Assembly: GCA_948907985.1 (NCBI GenBank)
Contig: CAQWMM010000059.1
Span: forward strand, 1-10,569
DNA from: an uncultured Bacillota bacterium
GTDB lineage: Bacteria; Bacillota; Dehalobacteriia; UBA4068; UBA4997
Reading direction: 5' to 3'
DNA: 10,569 bases
In this document: piece after piece, positions 1-4,999 of the stretch
Numbering within the stretch: the stretch's first letter is position 1
Layout of the letters: each line of letters opens with the position of its first letter
The notes under the pieces: model-generated
Databases searched by the model: none
Seen by the model: only the letters and a program-made list of their open reading frames with translations
What the model was told of the DNA's origin: nothing
Made by a program: the position numbers and the translations under genes

Positions 1-1
1 A

Positions 2-199
2 CAGCGATTGCCGTTGCGCGGTGGCTGCTGGATTGATGGCTCCACCACTGGCGTGTTTGCGTTTAGACTATGGCGCTCGCGCCGACACTTCGACATTGGC
101 CTCGGCGTCCGCGCCGCTTCTCTCTTTAGTCAGATATACCCAGCCTATGGGCCGGGCGTCAGCACAATGAGAAAAAAGGGCTTATCTCCGGCTATTTAG
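2..199 (+). CDS. C-terminal end of DGR variable target protein (partial)
   Basis: The reading frame is open from the left edge and stops at TAG 197-199, so only the last 65 codons are seen. Residues encoded from base 17 read RGGCWIDGSTTGVFAF, followed about 12 residues later by a GVRAAS block. This RGG-x-W...G-[VL]-F...G-[FV]-R pattern is the C-type-lectin/formylglycine-enzyme-like fold that ends the target proteins of diversity-generating retroelements. In phages these are usually receptor-binding tail proteins whose exposed lectin face is rewritten. A DGR reverse transcriptase gene starts 84 bp downstream, which supports the call. The positions that are Asn-rich in a template copy hold a varied set here (Cys, Ile, Asp, Arg, Leu, Trp, His, Phe), as expected of a diversified copy. 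About 27 residues follow the variable block, beginning with SLFSQIYP. The fold and the tail-fibre role are inferred because the N-terminus lies outside the window. Confidence 0.8.
   Translation, partial: QRLPLRGGCWIDGSTTGVFAFRLWRSRRHFDIGLGVRAASLFSQIYPAYGPGVSTMRKKGLSPAI
17..118 (+). repeat. Putative DGR variable repeat (VR) core
   Basis: This is the codon block from RGG to GVRAA in the target gene. It is strikingly poor in adenine on the coding strand: I count 11 A in 102 bases. DGR mutagenic homing replaces template adenines with any base, so a used VR loses A while the template keeps many AAY codons. Two clusters of unconserved codons (26-49 and 65-103) are separated by the invariant GVFAF block, the usual VR layout. 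The GC-rich end near 104-118 would be the place for the initiation-of-homing signal. The boundaries are approximate because no template copy is available to align. Confidence 0.65.
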
Positions 200-212
200 C
201 AAAAACAGAATC

Positions 213-266
213 GTGCGCCTGACCGTTAGTACCTGGCAGCAGCCAGAGGAAAACCGCCGGGCGCAC
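213..266 (+). other. Two-tier stem-loop between VR gene and reverse transcriptase
   Basis: Bases 213-221 (gtgcgcctg) pair with 258-266 (cgggcgcac): nine pairs including one wobble. Inside the loop a second hairpin can form between 232-236 and 243-248, with a loop of about six bases. No T-tract follows, so it does not look like an intrinsic terminator. It lies wholly between the target stop codon and the ribosome site of the reverse transcriptase (aggag, 273-277). In studied DGRs the RNA between the template repeat and the reverse transcriptase is structured and needed for cDNA priming, and a hairpin downstream of the VR can aid homing. This element could be either one, or an expression control for the enzyme. 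Confidence 0.5.
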
Positions 267-283
267 TGCTTTAGGAGCAAAAA

Positions 284-1459
284 ATGAAAACAATTAAGCA
301 CATTAAAGAGCGAGTAACGGACTTTGAAAACCTTTATTTGGCCTATATCCACGCCCGGAAAAATAAACGTTTCCGCCGGGAGGTGCTGGCCTTTTCAGCC
401 CATTTGGAGGATAACCTGCACAGGATACAGACGGCGCTTATAAATCAGACCTATGTGCCGGGGCGCTATCACAAGCGAGTAATCCACGAGCCGGCGGAGC
501 GGTTGATTATGTGGCAGAATTTTGTGCATAGGGTGGTGCAATGGGCGGTATATCAGGTGCTTAATCCGGCTTTTGTCAGCGCCTATATTGAGGATAGCTT
601 TGCCTGCATTCCGGGGCGCGGTACCAATGCGGCAGCACAAAGACTGTATCAGTTTATGCAGCAGGCCGGGCGCAAACAAAAGCAGGCCGGATTAGACGCC
701 GCCGGTAAACCTAAGCTGCGCTATTGGGTGCAAAAGCTGGATACCAGCAAATTCTTTTACCGTATCGATCACCGGGTATCTATGGATTTAATAGGCCGCA
801 AATGCGGCTATGATCCCTGGCTGATGTGGTTAATGGATTTATTTATCAACGCGCCAAATGAGCGTTTTGGTTTTCCTCCCGGCCTGGGAGTTAATGATTT
901 GGCGCCGGAGGAAATGCTGACGGACAAAGGGCTAGCCGTGGGCAGTCTGCTAAATCAAATGCTGGCCAATATCAACCAAAATGAGGTTGACCATTTTGCC
1001 AAAAGACAGCTGCACATCCATTACTATGTGCGTTATATGGACGATATTGTAATGTTGGCAGACAGCAAAGCCCAGCTGCTGGAGTGGCGGCGGCAGATTG
1101 CCGCTTTTATGACAGACAGGCTCAAGCTGGAGCTTAACCCTAAAAAATGCTTTATTCAGCCGATAAGCCATGGCGTGGACTTTTGCCAGTACCGCATTTT
1201 TCCCACGCATATTAAGCTAAAAAAGGCCACGGCGCTCAGGATGAAACACAACCTAAAGCGTATCCAGCGGCTTTACGCCGAGGGGCAAATGAGCCTGGAG
1301 CGGGCGCAAAAGGCCGTAACCTCTTATACCGGCCTGCTAAGCCACTGCGACAGCTGGCATCTAACCCAAAGCATATTTGGCGAGGACGGCTGGTTTAAGC
1401 TGCAGCGCAATAGTGATAAAATTGATGAGGATAAAGCTCCCTCATTGTCTAAATCTTAG
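284..1459 (+). CDS. DGR-type reverse transcriptase
   Basis: This is a 391-residue RNA-directed DNA polymerase. In a DGR it copies the template RNA with errors at adenines and supplies the cDNA that overwrites the VR. The N-terminal segment (about 24-115) has the DGR-family pattern with NQTYVPGRY near 54-62 and SFACIPGRGT near 105-114. Motif A is KLDTSKFFYRIDH (151-163), with catalytic Asp153. The YVRYMDD box (248-254) holds catalytic Asp253 and Asp254. LELNPKK (282-288) and GVDFCQYRIFP (297-307) match the family's late motifs and thumb start. There is no group II intron maturase domain and no retron-type motif that I can see. The family-typical GxxxSQ appears as GSLLNQ (220-225), so Ser is replaced by Asn. 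The start follows aggag at six bases. The VR-bearing gene upstream and the holin downstream place it at the distal end of a tail-fibre region. Confidence 0.9.
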   Translation: MKTIKHIKERVTDFENLYLAYIHARKNKRFRREVLAFSAHLEDNLHRIQTALINQTYVPGRYHKRVIHEPAERLIMWQNFVHRVVQWAVYQVLNPAFVSAYIEDSFACIPGRGTNAAAQRLYQFMQQAGRKQKQAGLDAAGKPKLRYWVQKLDTSKFFYRIDHRVSMDLIGRKCGYDPWLMWLMDLFINAPNERFGFPPGLGVNDLAPEEMLTDKGLAVGSLLNQMLANINQNEVDHFAKRQLHIHYYVRYMDDIVMLADSKAQLLEWRRQIAAFMTDRLKLELNPKKCFIQPISHGVDFCQYRIFPTHIKLKKATALRMKHNLKRIQRLYAEGQMSLERAQKAVTSYTGLLSHCDSWHLTQSIFGEDGWFKLQRNSDKIDEDKAPSLSKS

Positions 1460-1471
1460 GAGTAAAATAAA

Positions 1472-1540
1472 ATGAAAATATTATACTTTCCGGGGTTGGC
1501 GCGTTTGCCGCCCTTTTTGTGTGCCTTAAACGATGATTAA
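1472..1540 (+). CDS. Possible 22-residue peptide
   Basis: A short frame starts at ATG 1472, nine bases after an aggag that overlaps the reverse transcriptase stop codon, and ends at TAA 1538-1540, 22 bases before the holin start. The peptide begins MKILYFPGLARLPP and ends in NDD. I do not recognise it. It fills the gap between the reverse transcriptase and the holin and could be a leader peptide or a translational-coupling device. It could equally be chance, since the ribosome site is the only support. Confidence 0.3.
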   Translation: MKILYFPGLARLPPFLCALNDD

Positions 1541-1562
1541 AATATATTTGGAGGTGGATTTT

Positions 1563-1895
1563 ATGGTGGATATTACACCGATTATGGAGGCTGTTTTTAC
1601 TTTGTTAGCGGCTATCCTTGGCGTTATTGTAGTGCCTTTTATCAAGTCCAGGGTTGACGCTTTTTGGATTGGCATTGCCGTTGACGCCGCCGAGCAAATT
1701 TATAAAGGCTCCAGGCGCGGCGAAGAAAAGAAAGCCTATGTGGTGGCTTGGCTGAAAGAGAATAACATAGCAGTCAACCAGAAAAGGCTGGACGCTATGC
1801 TGGAGGCTATTGTGGGCAAGCTGAATAAAGAGCTTAAAGGCGAGGCCGATAAAGATAATAAGGACGGTGATGATGATGACGCCAGCGGCTGTTGA
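1563..1895 (+). CDS. Phage holin, LLH / superfamily 6 type
   Basis: This is a 110-residue protein with one clear N-terminal membrane helix (about residues 8-27), a central amphipathic segment and a charged tail rich in Asp and Lys. The stretch AVDAAEQIYKGSRRGEEKKAY is characteristic of the LLH-type phage holin family (Pfam Phage_holin_6_1), whose members permeabilise the inner membrane so that the endolysin can reach the wall. The start at ATG 1563 is chosen because a strong ggaggtgg lies at 1550-1557. An upstream in-frame ATG at 1533 lacks a comparable site. The gene overlaps the endolysin start in another frame, the usual coupling of a holin-lysin pair. Confidence 0.85.
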   Translation: MVDITPIMEAVFTLLAAILGVIVVPFIKSRVDAFWIGIAVDAAEQIYKGSRRGEEKKAYVVAWLKENNIAVNQKRLDAMLEAIVGKLNKELKGEADKDNKDGDDDDASGC

Positions 1896-2682
1896 ACGAC
1901 TTTTAGCCACGGCCAGGGCGGAAATTGGCTATATTGAAAAGGCTACCAACAGCCAGCTGGATGATAAAACCGCTAACCCCGGCAATAACAACTATACCAA
2001 ATATGCTCACGATTTAGACGCCCTGGGCGTGTATAGCGGCAGAAAAAACGGTTATGCCTGGTGCGATATGTTTGTGGATTGGTGCTTTATTCAGGCTTTT
2101 GGTCTGGCTAAAGGTATGGCTATGACCTTTCAGCCGATGGGCGGCTATGGCGCAGGCTGCACCAATTCTGCCAGCTATTATAAGCAGCATAACCGCTTTT
2201 TTAAGTCAAACCCCAAACCCGGCGACCAGATTTTTTTCAGCGAAAACGGCGGCAAAACTATGTGCCATACCGGCTTGGTGGAAAAGATTGCCGGAGGCCG
2301 GGTATATACGATTGAGGGCAATACCTCAAGCAGCCCCGGCGTGGTGGCCAACGGCGGTATGGTCAGGGCTAAATCTTATTCTTTGAGTTATGCCAAAATT
2401 GCCGGCTTTGGCCGCCCGGATTATGAATTGATTGGAGATGAAGAAGAAATGGACGCGGCAGGTTTTGAAAAATTTATGAATGAATACCGCCAAAAGCTGC
2501 GTGATAATGACAGCAGCGCATACAGCGCTCAGGCGCGGCAATGGGCGGTGGAAAGCGGCCTGTTGGCCGGCGGCGAGAAGCTGTCAGACGGTCAGCCCAA
2601 CTATATGTGGGAGGATTTGCTGACCAGGGAGCAGCTGGTTACGGTGCTTTTCAGGTTCGCTCAGCTGATGGGCAAGGCGTAA
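1870..2682 (+). CDS. Endolysin: CHAP amidase/peptidase with SLH-like C-terminus
   Basis: This peptidoglycan hydrolase of about 270 residues is released by the neighbouring holin. The N-terminal two thirds form a CHAP (NlpC/P60-like) domain: the Cys nucleophile is in GYAWCDMFVDWC (about Cys65), the His is in MCHTGLVEK (about His133), and a likely third residue is Glu149 in YTIEGNTSSS. NPGNNNYTKY near residue 36 is common in endolysins of clostridial-type phages. After a short acidic linker (DEEEMD), residues from about 200 to the end include ARQWAVESGLL and YMWEDLLTREQLVTVLFRFA. These look like a degenerate S-layer-homology segment and may bind the cell wall. The start is ambiguous: GTG 1867 and ATGs at 1870, 1873 and 1876 are consecutive in frame behind aagga at 1860-1864. 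Confidence 0.88.
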   Translation: MMMTPAAVERLLATARAEIGYIEKATNSQLDDKTANPGNNNYTKYAHDLDALGVYSGRKNGYAWCDMFVDWCFIQAFGLAKGMAMTFQPMGGYGAGCTNSASYYKQHNRFFKSNPKPGDQIFFSENGGKTMCHTGLVEKIAGGRVYTIEGNTSSSPGVVANGGMVRAKSYSLSYAKIAGFGRPDYELIGDEEEMDAAGFEKFMNEYRQKLRDNDSSAYSAQARQWAVESGLLAGGEKLSDGQPNYMWEDLLTREQLVTVLFRFAQLMGKA

Positions 2683-2685
2683 GCT

Positions 2686-2979
2686 ATGGACTTTTCCAAA
2701 CGGCTTATTGCCGATATTCGCGCCTTGCTTTGGTTGGTAACAGTAGGCGGCATTTTATTAGCCGCCTACTGTATTCACCGGGGCTATTTGGGTTCTTTGC
2801 CCTGGCTTTCCGCTATGGTTGGCCTGCCCTGGACGGCGCACGGCGTGGTTTGCAGCTTTTATCTTAATATGGCTAAAAGCGATCATAAGGAGGGCGGCAT
2901 TACCTTTGAGAGCGCCAAGGCGCAGGGGTTTATACCGCCGCCAGCAGCAGATAGTTCTGCCGCCAGCCCTCAGATATGA
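2686..2979 (+). CDS. Small two-helix membrane protein of the lysis cassette
   Basis: This 97-residue protein begins three bases after the endolysin stop. Two hydrophobic segments lie at about 12-30 and 36-60, separated by a short HRGYLGS turn, and the tail is polar with a Pro/Ala/Ser-rich end. The central LPWLSAMVGLPWTAHGVV segment looks familiar from small proteins next to endolysins in clostridial-type phages, which have no assigned function as far as I know. Its place suggests a second holin, an antiholin or an envelope protein, but nothing in the sequence decides between these. No strong ribosome site precedes it, so it probably relies on translational coupling to the endolysin. Confidence 0.7.
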   Translation: MDFSKRLIADIRALLWLVTVGGILLAAYCIHRGYLGSLPWLSAMVGLPWTAHGVVCSFYLNMAKSDHKEGGITFESAKAQGFIPPPAADSSAASPQI

Positions 2980-3035
2980 CTGATAAAGATTGCCTCATCT
3001 GGCTATTCCCTAATATATTATATGAGGTGATTTTT

Positions 3036-3791
3036 ATGGAAAGTTTTATTGGGTGGGTTGGCGGTAAACGCCAGCTGCGCAAAGAGATTTTAAGCCACTT
3101 TCCGGCTGATGGTGTTGGCCGGTATATTGAGGTGTTTGGCGGCGCCGGTTGGGTGCTGTTTGCCAAGGAGCAGGTGGCCGGACAAATGGAAGTTTTTAAT
3201 GATCTTAACAGCGATTTGGCCAATTTGTTTAGGTGCGTTAAATATCACTGCGAGGCTTTGCAGGCGGAGCTTGATTGGCTGCTGCATTCCAGAGAGCTGT
3301 TTTTCGATTATGTTGGTCAGCTGGAGGCTCCGGGGCTGACAGATTTGCAAAGAGCAGCGCGCTTTTTGTATCTGGTTAAACATAGTTTTGGCAGCAGCGC
3401 CAAAACCTTTGCAACCGACGCTAAAAGCGGCGAGCATTTGCGTCAATATATGCCTAAAATTCAGGATAGACTTAAAAAAGTGGTGGTTGAAAAGCAGGAT
3501 TTTGAGCCGCTTATTAAAACCTATGACCGTTCGGACGCCTTATTTTATCTTGACCCACCCTATGTGGGTGCAGAGCATTATTATTCTGTGCAGTTTGGCG
3601 AGGCCGATCACCGGCGTTTGGCCTCAGTGCTTAAAGGCATAAAGGGGCGCTTTATTTTGTCCTATGGTGATGTTCCGTTAGTCAGGGAGCTTTACGGCTG
3701 GTGCAATATTTATGATACAAACAGGCTTAACAATCTGGCCGGTACGCCAAGCAACAAAACATTCCCGGAGGTAATTATTAAAAACTTTTAG
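3036..3791 (+). CDS. dam: D12-class (Dam-like) N6-adenine DNA methyltransferase
   Basis: This 251-residue enzyme transfers a methyl group from S-adenosylmethionine to adenine in DNA. It carries the class alpha (Dam) motif order: FIGWVGGK (4-11) and YIEVFGGAGWV (30-40) for cofactor binding, VFNDLNSDL (53-61), the catalytic DPPY (173-176) inside LFYLDPPYVG, and EVIIKNF at the very end, the counterpart of the family's terminal NE[V/L]L-type strand. ATG 3036 is preferred because gaggtga (3024-3030) is five bases upstream. The in-frame ATG 2976 would overlap the previous gene. GATC is the likely but unproven target. No restriction endonuclease gene is visible nearby, so it behaves as an orphan methylase, probably for protection against host restriction or for regulation. 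Confidence 0.88.
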   Translation: MESFIGWVGGKRQLRKEILSHFPADGVGRYIEVFGGAGWVLFAKEQVAGQMEVFNDLNSDLANLFRCVKYHCEALQAELDWLLHSRELFFDYVGQLEAPGLTDLQRAARFLYLVKHSFGSSAKTFATDAKSGEHLRQYMPKIQDRLKKVVVEKQDFEPLIKTYDRSDALFYLDPPYVGAEHYYSVQFGEADHRRLASVLKGIKGRFILSYGDVPLVRELYGWCNIYDTNRLNNLAGTPSNKTFPEVIIKNF

Positions 3792-3814
3792 CAGTTTTAA
3801 CGAATTTTGAAAAA

Positions 3815-3857
3815 TTATTTTGAATTTCGTAATATTATTTTGTGATTTGGCAATATT
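3815..3857. repeat. Two tandem operator-like repeats before the XRE gene
   Basis: Two imperfect copies of about 22 bases, ttattttg-(a/tg)-attt-(cg/gg)-(t/c)aatatt, occupy 3815-3836 and 3835-3857 with a period near 21 bp, about two DNA turns. A related inverted element, acgaatttt (3800-3808) against gaatttcgt (3822-3830), overlaps the first copy. They lie just upstream of a strong -10 hexamer for the small repressor gene, so operator half-sites for that repressor are a reasonable reading. The region is very AT-rich, which weakens the case. Confidence 0.4.
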
Positions 3858-3871
3858 TTCCTGACAATCTT

Positions 3872-3880
3872 TGTTATAAT
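3872..3880 (+). promoter_or_regulatory. Extended -10 promoter for the XRE repressor gene
   Basis: TATAAT at 3875-3880 is a perfect -10 hexamer preceded by TG one base further up (3872-3873), the extended -10 form that works without a good -35. No convincing -35 lies at 16-18 bases. Transcription would begin near 3887, leaving a leader of only about 13 bases that is mostly the ribosome site (aggggtgg, 3888-3895). Confidence 0.5.
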
Positions 3881-3899
3881 AATTAGCAGGGGTGGTCAG

Positions 3900-4163
3900 A
3901 TGATAAGAATACGCTTATCGCGTATTCTAGGCGAGCGGCGCTGGAGCCAAGCCAAATTGGCCAAAATAACAGGCATTCGGCCTGCTACAATCTGTTACAT
4001 ATATAATGAAAGTGTTGTTCAGGTTAAACTTGGCGATTTGGATAAAATCTGTAATGCTCTGGGCTGTGATTTATCAGATTTGCTGGAATACACGCCTGAC
4101 AAACGCCTGACTTTGCAGGATTATGCAGAGAGGCAAAAGGCTGGCAAGAGCGAAAAAAACTGA
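3900..4163 (+). CDS. XRE/Cro-CI family helix-turn-helix regulator
   Basis: This 87-residue DNA-binding protein is almost entirely one Cro/CI-type (HTH_26-like) domain. SQAKLAKITGIRPATICYIYN (about 16-36) forms the helix-turn-helix. LGDLDKICNALGCDLSDLLEYTP (about 44-66) is the signature final helix and turn of this subfamily. A short charged tail follows. Members of this group bind short AT-rich operators as dimers and control nearby promoters. The gene has its own extended -10 promoter and upstream tandem repeats, and it is closed off by a strong terminator, so it is an isolated transcription unit between the methylase and the tail operon. It is small for a lytic/lysogenic master repressor and is more like a local or Cro-like control protein. 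Confidence 0.85.
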   Translation: MIRIRLSRILGERRWSQAKLAKITGIRPATICYIYNESVVQVKLGDLDKICNALGCDLSDLLEYTPDKRLTLQDYAERQKAGKSEKN

Positions 4164-4166
4164 TTA

Positions 4167-4214
4167 AAAAAAGCGTTTAGGAAACTTTCAAAAAGGTTTC
4201 TTAAACGCTTTTTT
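4167..4214. terminator. Long intrinsic terminator, probably bidirectional
   Basis: Nineteen bases at 4167-4185 (aaaaaagcgtttag...) pair with 4196-4214 with a single G-T wobble. Three further pairs can close the apex to a four-base loop, giving a stem of about 22 pairs. The A-rich foot on the left and T-run on the right let it act on both strands. It begins four bases after the XRE stop codon and insulates the tail operon from upstream transcription. Confidence 0.88.
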
Positions 4215-4234
4215 GCTATTCTTTTTTTGCTGAA

Positions 4235-4311
4235 GTTGCAAATGAAATACAAAAGATTTTTGCTAATGAATATGGATTTTATTTGCAATTTTTTTGTATT
4301 CTTTTTGCAAC
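4235..4311. repeat. Large imperfect inverted repeat in the spacer before the tail operon
   Basis: The arm at 4235-4254 (starting gttgcaaatg) matches the reverse complement of 4292-4311 (ending tttttgcaac) at 17 of 20 positions, with 37 bases between the arms. A further atttgcaa lies inside at 4281-4288, and TTTTTGCT occurs three times (4210-4217, 4224-4231, 4257-4264). The remainder of the 221-bp gap between the XRE stop and the next gene shows no open frame I would defend. The repeat may be an operator pair or an mRNA hairpin controlling the tail operon. I could not find a convincing promoter here. Confidence 0.5.
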
Positions 4312-4384
4312 GCCACAAGAAATTCAAGCAGTTGGACGGTTTTGCGACTAACTAAAAATCTAAAGGATAAAGGAGATAAAGAAA

Positions 4385-4786
4385 ATGTCTAAATTTGCAC
4401 AATTTATGAAAGCTAACAAGAAAGTTAAGGAGAACGCTTTTTACGCGGCTACTAAGTCGCTTTGCGATGAGAACGGCCAGCCTTTGCAGTGGGAGTTTAA
4501 GCATATCACTTCGGCGCAAACCGAGGCTATCCGCGACGACTGTATGGAGAATTTGAACCAGGGCAAGGGCAGCAAATTTATCAGTCAGTTGATTGCCGCC
4601 TCGGTGGTTTGCCCGGATTTGCGCAACGCCGAATTGCAGGACAGCTATGGCGTGAAACGCCCGGAAGATTTGCTGCTGGCTATGGTGGACGATCCCGGCG
4701 AATATAATCAGCTGGGCAAGTTTGTGCAGCAGTTTTTGGGGCTGAATGAAAACTTTGAGGATAAGGTGGCCGCGGCAAAAAACTAA
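4385..4786 (+). CDS. xkdN: Tail assembly chaperone, XkdN-like
   Basis: This 133-residue protein starts MSKFAQFMKANK, contains ASVVCPDLRNAELQDSYGVK and MVDDPGEYNQLGKFVQQFLGL, and ends DKVAAAKN. That is the XkdN-like tail assembly chaperone family of PBSX-type contractile tails, the functional counterpart of lambda gpG. It is thought to coat the tape measure before tube polymerisation. The last sense codons and the stop lie in a slippery sequence, so a fraction of ribosomes should make a longer form, like lambda gpGT. The start follows aaaggag (4369-4375) at nine bases. The tail tube gene that normally sits just upstream of this gene is absent. A regulatory spacer is there instead. Confidence 0.9.
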   Translation: MSKFAQFMKANKKVKENAFYAATKSLCDENGQPLQWEFKHITSAQTEAIRDDCMENLNQGKGSKFISQLIAASVVCPDLRNAELQDSYGVKRPEDLLLAMVDDPGEYNQLGKFVQQFLGLNENFEDKVAAAKN

Positions 4787-4819
4787 TTAAAGCCGGCGAC
4801 TGGGAGGCCAATCTGGCTT
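4777..4819 (+). promoter_or_regulatory. Programmed -1 ribosomal frameshift signal
   Basis: A canonical heptamer A AAA AAC (4777-4783) sits in the chaperone's zero frame immediately before the TAA stop (4784-4786). After a spacer of six bases, 4790-4796 (aagccgg) can pair with 4813-4819 (ctggctt): seven pairs with one wobble and a 16-base loop. Slippery site, spacer and hairpin match the known layout of -1 frameshift stimulators in tail chaperone genes. The -1 frame is open for 70 codons beyond this point. Confidence 0.88.
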
Positions 4820-4995
4820 ATTTCGCCCTGCTTAAGCTGCACATACTACCGCATGAGCTTTTGGCAATGGACGAGCAGGAAAAGGCCTTTGTGGTGGCCG
4901 CTGTGCAGCAGAAAGCCAGGGCAGACGAGGTGCTGGAGAAAAAACTGGCCGGGCAGCGGGCTAAAGGGCGCGCACATCGCAGGCACAGGAGGTGA
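4783..4995 (+). CDS. Frameshift extension of the tail assembly chaperone (XkdN')
   Basis: This frame is reached by the -1 slip and gives 70 residues starting LIKAGDWEANLAYFALLKLH and ending in a very basic tail (GRAHRRHRR). The fused product would be 203 residues. AYFALLKLHILPHELLAMDEQEKAFVVAA resembles the second halves of chaperone pairs in PBSX-like phages, where this part contacts the tape measure. It has no start codon with its own ribosome site, which supports frameshifting. Its TGA lies inside the ribosome site of the tape measure gene, five bases before that gene's ATG, so translation is likely coupled. Confidence 0.85.
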   Translation, partial: LIKAGDWEANLAYFALLKLHILPHELLAMDEQEKAFVVAAVQQKARADEVLEKKLAGQRAKGRAHRRHRR

Positions 4996-4999
4996 AAAG

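Noticed and set aside
1..199. Reading this segment as the DGR template repeat rather than the variable repeat
   Set aside because: Its distance from the reverse transcriptase fits a template, but it is A-poor and lacks the AAY-rich codons a template needs. It is also in an open frame with lectin-fold signatures. I keep the alternative in mind in the findings.
1974..2000. AAC-rich stretch as a possible DGR template
   Set aside because: It encodes the NPGNNNYTKY segment common in endolysins and shows no similarity to the non-A skeleton of the variable repeat.
2990..3019. Promoter (ttgcct ... tatatt) for the methyltransferase
   Set aside because: Transcription would begin inside the ribosome binding site (3024-3030), so it is not credible without experimental mapping.
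2976..3035. Upstream start of the methyltransferase at ATG 2976
   Set aside because: It overlaps the previous gene's stop region without a good ribosome site. ATG 3036 has gaggtga at five bases and begins right before the cofactor-binding motif.
4121..4327. Minus-strand frame across the terminator and spacer
   Set aside because: It is Phe/Lys/Asn-rich translation of AT-rich hairpin DNA, lacks a ribosome site and overlaps the terminator.
4853..4999. N-terminal extension of the tape measure starting at ATG 4853
   Set aside because: It has no ribosome site, an unnatural Trp/Arg-rich sequence, and is the shadow of the frameshifted chaperone extension. ATG 5000 has a strong ribosome site and a family-typical start.
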